Source: Pseudomonadota bacterium (lineage in GTDB: Bacteria > Desulfobacterota > Desulfovibrionia > Desulfovibrionales > Desulfomicrobiaceae). Taken from it: 64,000 nt of DNA. Positions 25,851 to 33,692 of the stretch are shown piece by piece (the stretch's first letter is position 1; each line of letters opens with the position of its first letter). The notes beneath the pieces were generated by a model that was not told where the DNA came from, ran no database searches, and worked only from the letters and a program-made list of their open reading frames with translations. The DNA lies in NCBI GenBank assembly GCA_018902545.1, contig JAHIQM010000007.1, forward strand, positions 124,001 to 188,000, given 5' to 3'. A program made the position numbers and the translations under genes.

Positions 25851-26270
25851 ATGAACAAACCTGATACCAATGCCCCGGCAGAGCAGATTGCCTACGCCAA
25901 TATCCTCTTTTATGGATGTTGGGGCGGGCTCGCGCTCATGCTTGTCACCTATTGCCTGTATGTTTTCGGTATCATGGATCCCTATGTGCCCACGGAGATC
26001 CTGACCAAGTCCTGGTCGCGGCCGGTCCAAGAATACCTCTCGGAAAACAATGTGCCTGTCGGCTGGGGTTGGGCAACGCTGCTCGCCAAAGGCGACTTCA
26101 TCAACTTCCTGGGAATCGCACTTCTGGCCAGCCTGACCGTTGTTGGCTATATTCCGCTCATATTTGCCTATCTGAAAAAGAAAGACATGGCCTTCGCACT
26201 CATCAGCATAGCCGAAGTCATCGTGCTTTGCGTCGCCGCATCCGGCATCTTTGGAAGTGGTGGGCATTAA
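25851..26270 (+). CDS. Small membrane protein linked to TSUP transporter
   Basis: 139 residues with three membrane helices: ILFYGCWGGLALMLVTYCLY (~18-37), FINFLGIALLASLTVVGYIP (~83-102) and FALISIAEVIVLCVAASGIF (~115-134). A soluble loop with VPTEILTKSWSRPVQEYL separates the first two. It follows the transporter by 27 bp with a GGAG site. It may be a transporter subunit, like the DUF1634 proteins paired with other TSUP carriers, but I cannot confirm the family. Confidence 0.65.
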   Translation: MNKPDTNAPAEQIAYANILFYGCWGGLALMLVTYCLYVFGIMDPYVPTEILTKSWSRPVQEYLSENNVPVGWGWATLLAKGDFINFLGIALLASLTVVGYIPLIFAYLKKKDMAFALISIAEVIVLCVAASGIFGSGGH

Positions 26271-26281
26271 GGGAGAATAAC

Positions 26282-27514
26282 GTGCTCAAACGGATTGAAG
26301 AACTGATCGGAAACGACTGCCCGGACCTGCCGAGCCTCTTGGACGGACTGCCTGTGGGCGTCGCCCTTCTGGACGACGCGGGCCGAGTCCTCATGCTCAA
26401 CAAGGCGCTGGAGGCCCTGACCGGCTACAGTCGGGACGAGGTGCGAGGGATGCCCTGCCGCCATGTCTTGCGCAGCCGGGCCTGCGTCCAGGGCTGTCCT
26501 CACGGACGTGACGACCTGCCGGGAGCAGGCGTCGAAACCGATTGCATCAACCGTCACCGCCGCAAGATCCCTGTCCGCATAACCCCTGTGCGGGTGTCCG
26601 ACGGCAACAACCGCCCGGTCTGCGTCCTGGACGTGGTCGAGGATCTGACCGCCATGCGGGAAATAGAAGCCCGCCTGTCCCAGGCCACCGGGCAGGGACA
26701 GATTGTCGGCCGCAGCCCGATCATGGAGAAGCTCCTGCGCCTTGTGCCGGTCATCGCCCAGCATGACACGCCGGTGCTCATCACCGGCGAAACCGGCACG
26801 GGCAAGGATCTTTTGGCCGAATCAACGCACAAGGCATCACCCAGATCGCGCGAGCCGTTCGTGCGCTTCAGTTGCGGGCCCATGCCGCCGGAACTCCTGG
26901 ACGCCGAACTGTTCGGGCGCATGCTGGACGGCACAGCGGAGTTCAAGCCCGGCAGATTCCAGCAGGCTCAGGGCGGAACGCTGTACCTGTCGGAGATTGC
27001 CGATCTTCCCTTGCCCCAGCAAATGAGCCTGGTCCGCTTCCTGGATGAGGGCGTGGTGCTCCCGCTCGGTGCGAGCAAGACAGTGCGGGTCAATGTCCGA
27101 CTCATGGCCTCCACGGCCGAATCTCCGGAAAGGCTGGTGCGGGCCGGGCAGCTGCGCGAAGATCTCTTTCACCGCATCGCGGCCATTCGCCTGCATCTGC
27201 CTCGCCTCAAGGAACGGGGGGAGGATCTCGGGTTCCTGCTGCACCATTACCTGAACCATTATGCGGCGCGCTTCAAAAAGAACATCAAGGGTATCAGCCC
27301 CGAGGCGCTGCGCCTGCTCTGCAGCCACGACTTTCCCGGCAATGTGCGGGAGCTCAAAAACATCATGGAATTCGCGGCCATGGTCTGCACCGACGACAAC
27401 ATCGGAATCGGGCATCTTCCTGGGCACCTGCCCGGCCTGCTCGAATCCGCCCCGGCCAAGTCCCGCGCCGCGACAGGTCGCAAGTCAGGCCGCAAGCACA
27501 CGGAGGAGCGCTAG
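26282..27514 (+). CDS. PAS-AAA+ protein of sigma54-activator family lacking the GAFTGA loop
   Basis: 410 residues. A PAS domain (~18-125) contains a cysteine set in MPCRHVLRSRACVQGCPHG. The AAA+ module has an intact Walker A (LITGETGTGKDLLAES), but the region that should read GAFTGA is GRMLDGTAEFKPGRF and Walker B is GTLYLSEIAD, with Ser for Asp. The R-finger segment (LREDLFHRIAAIRL) is kept. No helix-turn-helix follows; the tail is a basic KSRAATGRKSGRKH. It probably cannot open sigma54 promoters and may instead sense or regulate. The GTG at 26282 follows GGGAG. Confidence 0.85.
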   Translation: MLKRIEELIGNDCPDLPSLLDGLPVGVALLDDAGRVLMLNKALEALTGYSRDEVRGMPCRHVLRSRACVQGCPHGRDDLPGAGVETDCINRHRRKIPVRITPVRVSDGNNRPVCVLDVVEDLTAMREIEARLSQATGQGQIVGRSPIMEKLLRLVPVIAQHDTPVLITGETGTGKDLLAESTHKASPRSREPFVRFSCGPMPPELLDAELFGRMLDGTAEFKPGRFQQAQGGTLYLSEIADLPLPQQMSLVRFLDEGVVLPLGASKTVRVNVRLMASTAESPERLVRAGQLREDLFHRIAAIRLHLPRLKERGEDLGFLLHHYLNHYAARFKKNIKGISPEALRLLCSHDFPGNVRELKNIMEFAAMVCTDDNIGIGHLPGHLPGLLESAPAKSRAATGRKSGRKHTEER

Positions 27515-27515
27515 C

Positions 27516-27869
27516 ATGGAACGCCGCGTACTGATCACCGTTGCCCGGGACGAGATAGCGCCCCGTTTCGACCTGGCCACCGAAGCCCTGCTCCTGAACA
27601 TTTCCGAGGGCGGAGAAATCCTGCAGCGCAAGAGCTTTCTCCTGGCCCACGCATCGGGAGACGAACTGTGCGACCTGGCATTGTCCCGCGACATAGGTGT
27701 CATCGTCTGCGGCGGCATTGAAGAGGAATACTACCACTACCTGCGCTGGAAGCGCATCGACGTCATCGACGCGATCATGGGCCCTCTTGAGCGTGTCGTT
27801 CAACGTTTGGCGGATAACCGCCTCCGGTCCGGCGACATCCTTTACGATCGGGAAGCGGAGCACTCATGA
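27516..27869 (+). CDS. NifX-like (dinitrogenase FeMo-cofactor binding fold) small protein
   Basis: 117 residues. The N-terminus RVLITVARDEIAPRFDLATE matches the NifX/NafY/NifB-C fold, as does ALSRDIGVIVCGGIEEEYYH (~58-77). The cysteine and histidine of typical cofactor carriers are few. It starts 1 bp after the degenerate AAA+ gene and overlaps the kinase start by 4 bp, so it belongs to the signalling operon. It may bind a metal-sulfur cluster as an input. Function unproven. Confidence 0.65.
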   Translation: MERRVLITVARDEIAPRFDLATEALLLNISEGGEILQRKSFLLAHASGDELCDLALSRDIGVIVCGGIEEEYYHYLRWKRIDVIDAIMGPLERVVQRLADNRLRSGDILYDREAEHS

Positions 27870-29584
27870 AAAGCGTGCTGTCCGGCACCATGGACCTCAA
27901 AACCGACCTGGCCACGGAGATCAATTCCCCACGGCGATATCAGCTCCTGCGCCGCAAGATCGTCTCCCTCATGGCCCTGGTCACCATTCTGCCGCTCTTG
28001 TCCCTGGCCGGGATCAACTACTACGAGCATCAGAACACCATGGCCTCCGAAATCCAGGCTCCGCTGCGCGCGCTGGTAGGCAAGGCCAAGCATTCCTTCG
28101 AGCTGTTCCTGGCCGAGCGGACCTCTGCGGTCAGTTTCATCGCCTCGGCCTACACCTTCGATGAACTCTCCAGCGACACGAATCTGCAGCGCATCTTCCA
28201 GGTAATGCGCCGGGAATTCACCGGTTTTGTGGACCTCGGGCTCATTGACACCGCTGGCAACCAGATCAGCTACGCCGGTCCTTACGACCTCAAGGACCGC
28301 AACTACACCTCGCAGGACTGGTTTCACCAAGTGCAGTTCAAAGGCACGTATGTCAGCGACGTGTTCCTGGGATTCCGTAAGTTTCCACATGTTGTCATCG
28401 CCGTGCGGCACACCACCGAAAGCGGTCAGTCCTGGATTCTGCGGGCCACTCTCGACACCATGCATTTCGACCGCATCATCGCGGCCATGGGGCTTGAGCC
28501 CGGCAGCGACGCGTTCCTGCTCAACCGCGGCGGAATCCTGCAGACCGAATCACGCCGCTACGGCAAGGTGCTGGGCATGTTGCCCTTCGCCCTGCCGCCC
28601 ACCAATTTCGAGTCCAACGTCCAGGCCCTGCGCGACGATCAGAACCGGGAAATCTTCCTGGCCTCGGCCTTCATCGCAAACACGGATTTCGCCCTGGCGG
28701 CCATCAAGCCAAGGCCGACCGTGTTCAGCACCTGGTATACTGTCCGCGCCGACCTGCTCTTCATCTTCGTCAGCGGCGTCATTGTCATCTTCCTGGCTGT
28801 CTACCGCCTGACCAGTGCGCTCATCAACCGACTGCAACACAGCGACGAACAACGCATGGGCGCCATCCACCAGATGGAGCACTCGCAGAAGCTGTCCTCC
28901 ATCGGCAGACTGGCTGCGGGAGTGGCCCACGAGATCAACAACCCCCTGGCCATCATCAACGAGAAGGCAGGCCTCATGCGCGACATCATGGACCTGCGCC
29001 CCGAGTTCCCGGACAAGGACAAATTTTCCAGACAGATCGACTCCATTCTCCGTTCCGTGGACCGCTGTCGGGGCATCACCCATCGCATGCTCGGCTTCGC
29101 CAAGCGCATGGATGTCAAAATCGAGACCCTGGATCTGAACTCCGTGCTGGAGGAAACCCTGGGCTTTCTGGAACGTGAGGCGCAGTATCGCAATGTGGAA
29201 ATCCGCCGCAACCTCGTCCCGGACATGCCGAGCATTCCCACGGATCACGGTCAGATCCAGCAGGTGTTTTTAAACATCCTCAACAACGCCCTGGCCGCCG
29301 TTCCAGATGGAGGACGCATCACCCTGACGACCTGGGACGTGGACGAAAATTTTGTGGGCGTCTCCATCGAAGACAATGGCTGCGGCATGTCAGAAGAAAC
29401 GGCCAAGAACATGTTCGAACCCTTCTTCACCACCAAGAAGGAAAAGGGGACGGGACTTGGCATGTCCATCACCTACGGCATCGTCAAGCGCCTGGGCGGC
29501 GAACTTAAGGTCCAGAGTAAATTGAACGAGGGCACCACGATGACCATCCTGCTGCCCAAAAAATCCACGGAAGGACAAGCATGA
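27866..29584 (+). CDS. Membrane sensor histidine kinase (extracytoplasmic Cache-like sensor)
   Basis: 572 residues. Membrane helices at ~31-52 and ~294-313 enclose a ~240-residue periplasmic sensor with Cache-like features (DRNYTSQDWFHQVQ, GTYVSDVFLGFRKFPHVVIA). No HAMP is clear. The dimerisation helix has GRLAAGVAHEINNPLAIINE (His ~355). The ATPase domain has NILNNALAAV (N box), EDNGCGMSEE (G1), FEPFFTTKKEKGTGLGMS (F/G2). It overlaps the receiver gene by 4 bp and likely phosphorylates one or more of the downstream receivers. Confidence 0.93.
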   Translation: MKSVLSGTMDLKTDLATEINSPRRYQLLRRKIVSLMALVTILPLLSLAGINYYEHQNTMASEIQAPLRALVGKAKHSFELFLAERTSAVSFIASAYTFDELSSDTNLQRIFQVMRREFTGFVDLGLIDTAGNQISYAGPYDLKDRNYTSQDWFHQVQFKGTYVSDVFLGFRKFPHVVIAVRHTTESGQSWILRATLDTMHFDRIIAAMGLEPGSDAFLLNRGGILQTESRRYGKVLGMLPFALPPTNFESNVQALRDDQNREIFLASAFIANTDFALAAIKPRPTVFSTWYTVRADLLFIFVSGVIVIFLAVYRLTSALINRLQHSDEQRMGAIHQMEHSQKLSSIGRLAAGVAHEINNPLAIINEKAGLMRDIMDLRPEFPDKDKFSRQIDSILRSVDRCRGITHRMLGFAKRMDVKIETLDLNSVLEETLGFLEREAQYRNVEIRRNLVPDMPSIPTDHGQIQQVFLNILNNALAAVPDGGRITLTTWDVDENFVGVSIEDNGCGMSEETAKNMFEPFFTTKKEKGTGLGMSITYGIVKRLGGELKVQSKLNEGTTMTILLPKKSTEGQA

Positions 29585-29973
29585 ACACAAGCGCGTGGAA
29601 CATCCTGCTGGTCGACGACGAAGTCGAATTCGTAAGCACCCTGGCCGAACGGCTGGAGTTGCGGGGCATTAACGCCAGGGTCGCCTATGACGGCGAATCA
29701 GCCCTCAAAGCCGTGGCGGAAAATGAGCCGCAGGTCATGGTGCTTGATGTCATGATGCCGGGAATCAAGGGCCTCGACGTACTGCAGCGGGTCAGGGAGG
29801 AACGCCCCGAGGTGCGGGTCATCCTGCTCACGGGGCAAGGCAAGACCCGCGACGGCATCGAGGGCATGCGCTACGGTGCCTTCGCCTACATGATGAAACC
29901 CCTCGACCTCGAAGAGCTCATCCGCACCCTGCGCGAGGCGATGAGCGCACACGAAGGAACACCAGATGCCTGA
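29581..29973 (+). CDS. Single-domain response regulator
   Basis: 130 residues, receiver only. The acidic pair is VDDE (~13), the phospho-acceptor Asp is in VMVLDVMMPGIKG (~55), Thr is in VILLTGQGK and Lys is in MMKPLDLEEL. No output domain. It overlaps the kinase upstream and the next gene downstream by 4 and 8 bp. Confidence 0.92.
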   Translation: MNTSAWNILLVDDEVEFVSTLAERLELRGINARVAYDGESALKAVAENEPQVMVLDVMMPGIKGLDVLQRVREERPEVRVILLTGQGKTRDGIEGMRYGAFAYMMKPLDLEELIRTLREAMSAHEGTPDA

Positions 29974-30598
29974 AGTTGCGCAAGAAGCCCGCTTCATGGG
30001 CGCTGTCACGGCCCTCTCCATGCACGAAATGCAAAACATCCTGGCCATCATCCGCGAGTCGGCCGGCCTTATGGGTGACATTTTGAAGGTCAACGCCCGG
30101 GTCGATTTCAAGCACCGCTCCAACATGGAGCGCACCCTCGAGCACATCTCTACCCATGTGGACCGGGGCAAGGGACTGCTGGAAGCCACCAGCCGTCTGG
30201 CCCACTCCCCTGACGACGACTTGCTCGAAGGATGCGACCTGACCGTGTATGCCCGCACCGTGGCGCTTTTGTCCGAGCGCCTGGTCCGCCTCAAGGGCGC
30301 GGCCGTCAACCTCAGCGGGCCGTCCACCGCTCTGCCCGTGGCCGTGGGTGCCCTGCGGGTGCTCATGACCGGCTACAAAGCCGTGCAGTGGGCCGTGGGC
30401 GGAGGAGTCAAGGACGGAGTTGTCGGCCTGCAAATCGAAGGTGGCCAGGATTTTCATGTGCTGAGCGTGCGCCCGCCGCAAGGGGTCAGCCCCGATCTGG
30501 AGGGGGTCGCCTTCCTGGGCGCGCTGCTCGATGACGGCAAGGTCGAATGGGACGGAACTCGGTTGCGCATCCTTTTGCCCGCACGGCGTCAGGGGTAA
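29966..30598 (+). CDS. Histidine-kinase-like protein lacking a catalytic ATPase domain
   Basis: 210 residues. The N-terminal helix TALSMHEMQNILAIIRESAG (~14-33) resembles the HisKA H-box (compare AGVAHEINNPLAIINEKAG in the kinase at 27866) and keeps His-Glu followed by an Asn. A second helix follows. The C-terminal half shows some fold similarity to a HATPase (LRVLMTGYKAVQWAV) but has no N, G1 or G2 motif. It could be a phosphotransfer protein or pseudokinase between receivers. Confidence 0.6.
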   Translation: MPEVAQEARFMGAVTALSMHEMQNILAIIRESAGLMGDILKVNARVDFKHRSNMERTLEHISTHVDRGKGLLEATSRLAHSPDDDLLEGCDLTVYARTVALLSERLVRLKGAAVNLSGPSTALPVAVGALRVLMTGYKAVQWAVGGGVKDGVVGLQIEGGQDFHVLSVRPPQGVSPDLEGVAFLGALLDDGKVEWDGTRLRILLPARRQG

Positions 30599-30603
30599 GG
30601 TTC

Positions 30604-30984
30604 ATGACTGAAAAAAGCATCCTGCTCATCGACGACGAGGAAGCCTTTGTGACCACGTTGCAGGAACGCCTCGAAATGCGGGGCTTTTCATGCCGCACCA
30701 CCCTAAGCGGCGAAGCAGGCCTGGGAATGATCGCCGCGCAACCCCCGGACGTGGTCGTGCTGGATTTGCGCATGCCGGGCATGGGCGGGGTCGAGGTGCT
30801 GCGCCGCATCCGCAGGCAGTGGCCAGGCCTGCCGGTGATCATGCTCAGCGGGCACGGCTCGGACCAGGATTTCGAGACCTGCCTGAGCCTTGGCGCCGCT
30901 CTGTACCACAAGAAACCTCTGGACATCGGCGACCTGCTGGAAAGCATCCGCGCCGTGACCCAGGGCAGTGGCTCACGGGGGTAG
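30604..30984 (+). CDS. Single-domain response regulator
   Basis: 126 residues. Receiver landmarks are ILLIDDEEAFVTTLQERLEM, Asp in VVVLDLRMPGMGG, Ser in VIMLSGHGSD, and Lys in YHKKPLDIGDLL. The ATG at 30604 follows AGGGGTAAGG. No output domain. It lies 5 bp after the kinase-like gene. Confidence 0.92.
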   Translation: MTEKSILLIDDEEAFVTTLQERLEMRGFSCRTTLSGEAGLGMIAAQPPDVVVLDLRMPGMGGVEVLRRIRRQWPGLPVIMLSGHGSDQDFETCLSLGAALYHKKPLDIGDLLESIRAVTQGSGSRG

Positions 30985-30990
30985 GTGCCC

Positions 30991-32154
30991 ATGATCCGTG
31001 TATTGGTGGTCGATGACGAACGCGATTTTGCGGACCTTCTTGCCGAGCGCCTGCGAACCAGGGGCATGGAAGTGCATACCGCCTACAGCGGCCCGGAAGC
31101 CCTGGAGGCTGTCCAGGCAACCACGCCGGAGGTGGTCGTACTCGACATCAGCATGCCGGGCATGAGCGGGCTCGAGACTCTGCAAGCGGTGAAGGCCGAA
31201 AAACCAAGCCCGGAGGTCATCCTGCTTACAGCGGATTCGACCCTGAGCACGGCGGTTGCCGGGATGAAAGGCGGGGCCAGGGATTATATCACCAAGCCCA
31301 TGGACATCGACATCCTTGTCGCGGCCATAGGCGAAGCCGAAGGCCGTCACCTGGAAGCCCTGTCTCGGCAGCGCATGGCCCAGACGGCGAAGCTGGCGGC
31401 TCTGGGCGAACTGGCTACGGGGGTGGCCCATGAGATCAACAACCCCCTGCAGGTCGTACTCAACGAAGTCGGCTGGATCGAGGAACTCGTCATGGAAGCA
31501 CAGGTGGATGAAAACCGCCAAAATGAGATCATGAGTTCCCTCGAACTGCTCCGCAGCCAGGCCGCGCGGTGCAAGGGCATCACCGCCAAGCTCCTGACCC
31601 TGCGCTGCACCCTGGACCGACGCGGCACGACCGCGTGTCTGCCGGAGTTGGCCCGGACCCTGCTCCATACGCGAAGGGAGCGCATAAAGGCCCTTGGCGT
31701 CAGAGTCGATGAGAACTGGTCACAGGATCTGCACGCAGCCCCGGTTTCCACCACGGAGTGGGAGCAGGTGCTGGCTAACATCATCGACAACGCGCTCGAT
31801 GCCATGGAGGCGATTCTGGTGGAGATCGGGACAGAGCAGAAAATGACGCTGACGCTGCGCGGGCATCTTGCCGATACGGGCTTTGAAGTGTCGGTGCGAG
31901 ATTCGGGCTGCGGCATCGAGGATCATCTGCTGACGCGAATTTTCGACCCCTTTTTCTCCACCAAGGAGGTGGGCAAGGGGATTGGACTGGGACTGGCCAT
32001 TTGCCACGGCATCATCGAGGCCATGGGTGGGAGCATCACCGTGCGCAGCACTCCCGAGCACGGATCGACCTTCACCATCAGGGCACCCATGGCCGTGCAT
32101 GCGCACAAGGTATACAACCGGCCGGATGATCCGGCATCTGCCAAGGAGGAATGA
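30991..32154 (+). CDS. Hybrid protein: N-terminal receiver fused to histidine kinase
   Basis: 387 residues, soluble. The receiver (~1-118) has VVDDERDFADLLAERL, Asp in VVVLDISMPGMSGLE, and Lys in YITKPMDI. The kinase follows with GELATGVAHEINNPLQVVLN (His ~147), NIIDNALDAMEAI, RDSGCGIEDH and FDPFFSTKEVGKGIGLGLA. A receiver in front of a kinase core suggests that phosphorylation by the membrane kinase regulates this second kinase. The ATG at 30991 is preferred; a GTG at 30985 is also possible. Confidence 0.9.
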   Translation: MIRVLVVDDERDFADLLAERLRTRGMEVHTAYSGPEALEAVQATTPEVVVLDISMPGMSGLETLQAVKAEKPSPEVILLTADSTLSTAVAGMKGGARDYITKPMDIDILVAAIGEAEGRHLEALSRQRMAQTAKLAALGELATGVAHEINNPLQVVLNEVGWIEELVMEAQVDENRQNEIMSSLELLRSQAARCKGITAKLLTLRCTLDRRGTTACLPELARTLLHTRRERIKALGVRVDENWSQDLHAAPVSTTEWEQVLANIIDNALDAMEAILVEIGTEQKMTLTLRGHLADTGFEVSVRDSGCGIEDHLLTRIFDPFFSTKEVGKGIGLGLAICHGIIEAMGGSITVRSTPEHGSTFTIRAPMAVHAHKVYNRPDDPASAKEE

Positions 32155-32156
32155 AC

Positions 32157-32576
32157 ATGAACAAGATGAAGCTTCTGATCGTGGACGACGAGAAGGATCT
32201 GTGCCGCATTCTCGCCGACCGCCTCAATATCCTGTACGGCATCTCGCCGGACGTGGCCCACACCGGCGACGAAGCCCTGGAAATGGTCAAAAAGGGGAAC
32301 TACGACGTCGTGGTCCTGGACATCGAAATGCCCGGCATCGACGGTATCGAGACGCTCAAGCGCATCAAGGAGATCAACTCCAAGATCCAGGTCGTGCTCT
32401 TCACCGGTCATGGCAGCGAAGAAACTCGCCGCATGGGCGAAGTGCTGGGGGCCTTCAGCTACGTGGACAAGATCGACGGCCTGCCCAAGCTGGCACCCAT
32501 GATCGAGGGCGCATTTCGCTTACGCAAGGTGCTTGAAGACACCTACGCCGACGCGGCCTTGAATGAGTACAACTAA
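32157..32576 (+). CDS. Single-domain response regulator, last gene of the signalling operon
   Basis: 139 residues. The receiver has LLIVDDEKDLCRILADRL, Asp in VVVLDIEMPGIDG and Thr in VVLFTGHGSEE. The position of the usual Lys is YVDKIDGLPKL. The ATG at 32157 has GGAGGA at good spacing; the ATG at 32151 is too close. A terminator follows, closing the operon that began at 24834. Confidence 0.9.
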   Translation: MNKMKLLIVDDEKDLCRILADRLNILYGISPDVAHTGDEALEMVKKGNYDVVVLDIEMPGIDGIETLKRIKEINSKIQVVLFTGHGSEETRRMGEVLGAFSYVDKIDGLPKLAPMIEGAFRLRKVLEDTYADAALNEYN

Positions 32577-32596
32577 GGTTTTGCGGCAGGCGAAAG

Positions 32597-32631
32597 AAAA
32601 GGGGACTGTTCAGCAGGACGGTCCCCTTTTT
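32597..32631 (+). terminator. Rho-independent terminator of signalling locus 1
   Basis: Stem AAAAGGGGACTG / CGGTCCCCTTTT with a GT wobble and a 10-nt loop, ending in five Ts. It lies 21 bp after the last receiver gene. Confidence 0.85.
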
Positions 32632-32708
32632 CATAATTCGGGCATTGCCCTGGTTACATGCCTGTCCCGGCATGCGCACCGTAATACCAGCATGCGCGTC
32701 GCCTCGAA

Positions 32709-32788
32709 GTCATCCCCGCGAAGGCGGGGATCCATGGTTTTCAACAGTTGCAACTCGCAAGATGGATTCCCGCCTTCGCGGGAATGAC
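32709..32788. repeat. REP-like palindromic intergenic repeat, copy 2
   Basis: Left arm GTCATCCCCGCGAAGGCGGG, right arm CCCGCCTTCGCGGGAATGAC; the outer ends are inverted and each arm is itself palindromic. Related to the element at 19304-19376. It lies between convergent transcription units. The remaining bases to 32861 hold nothing recognisable. Confidence 0.65.
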
Positions 32789-32861
32789 ATCAAGCGGTAC
32801 GGACTGACGAGCTGAACACGTAGGAACGAAGCCCCGACACAGAATGCCGTCTGCCTACGAC

Positions 32862-33221
32862 CTAACCCAGCCCCAGCACCAGGCAAAGCCTGTCCATAAC
32901 CTTGACCCCGCTTTCGCGTCCGGGATTCCCCGGCACGGTACAGAGCACTCCCAGCCCTTCGCTGTCTTCGTGGAACGCTTCCTCGTCCATGTCCGTGATG
33001 ACCACGGTGCTCAGCATGGCGTTCACGCGCAAGAGATCTATCAGAAAAGTCTTGTACTGCATGCCCGGCATCATCGCGTCGACAACGACGAGCTGCCACG
33101 GAGGGGTCTTTGCCCTGCTCAAAACGTCTTCGGCGGCCGTCGCCCATTCGACATCGCCCCCCAAACCCTGGGCTAATTCGAGCAACGATTCTTTTCGATC
33201 GGTGAGAATGACCACGTGCAT
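32862..33221 (-). CDS. Receiver-like protein with degenerate active site
   Basis: 119 residues with a receiver fold: MHVVILTDRKESLLELAQGL, a central strand VVVDAMMPGMQYKTFLIDLL (Asp retained) and VVITDMDEEAF (Thr). The usual acidic pair after strand 1 is TDR, and the strand-5 Lys is not obvious, so phosphorylation is doubtful. It follows the ORP-like operon but is separated from it by a strong terminator. Confidence 0.65.
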   Translation of the reverse strand: MHVVILTDRKESLLELAQGLGGDVEWATAAEDVLSRAKTPPWQLVVVDAMMPGMQYKTFLIDLLRVNAMLSTVVITDMDEEAFHEDSEGLGVLCTVPGNPGRESGVKVMDRLCLVLGLG

Positions 33222-33243
33222 GTCGACCTCCTACAGGCGTCGT

Positions 33244-33284
33244 AAAAAAGGCCGGACGGTTTCAATCGGCGAAACCGTCCGGCC
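33244..33284 (-). terminator. Strong terminator between NifX-like gene and receiver-like gene
   Basis: On the minus strand the 14-bp stem GGCCGGACGGTTTC / GAAACCGTCCGGCC encloses GCCGATT and is followed by six Ts. Transcription of the ORP-like operon should mostly stop here. Confidence 0.9.
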
Positions 33285-33294
33285 GGGAGGATGG

Positions 33295-33672
33295 CTAGTG
33301 TCCACCGCCGCAGGTGTATTCCTGGGTGAAGCGCACCAGGGTGCCTTTCAGGAGGGCGTCCACGGCAGTGCCCACGCTCGGCGCGCCGGCTCCGTAAAAC
33401 ACATCGATACCCATCTGGTTGAAACCCATGAGCGGGCGCATGCCCATGCCGCCGGCGATGAGCGTATTGACGCCGTTACCGGCCAGATGCTGGACCGGGG
33501 CCATGCAGCCGCCCTGCTGGTGCGGCACGTTGGGCAGGGTGCTGACCGCCGTGACGGCACCGTTTTCCACATCGATGATGGTGTAGAGGTCACAATGCCC
33601 GAAATGAGCGCCGACTTCCGCTTCCAGGCCCCCGGGAACAGTCGAAGGGACCGCGATTCTCGCCTTTTCCAT
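33295..33672 (-). CDS. NifX/NifB-C family protein (dinitrogenase FeMo-cofactor biosynthesis fold)
   Basis: 125 residues. IAVPSTVPGGLEAEVGAHFG, then HCDLYTIIDVENG, matches the fold, as does GVNTLIAGGMGMRPLMGFNQ. The Cys in QQGGCMAPVQHLA and the C-terminal YTCGGGH give possible metal ligands. Such proteins carry Mo/Fe-sulfur clusters; the orange protein of Desulfovibrio (DVU2108 type) has the same fold. It is last in an operon with two MinD-type ATPases. Confidence 0.85.
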   Translation of the reverse strand: MEKARIAVPSTVPGGLEAEVGAHFGHCDLYTIIDVENGAVTAVSTLPNVPHQQGGCMAPVQHLAGNGVNTLIAGGMGMRPLMGFNQMGIDVFYGAGAPSVGTAVDALLKGTLVRFTQEYTCGGGH

Positions 33673-33692
33673 ACTCTCTCCTTGTTTGCGAA

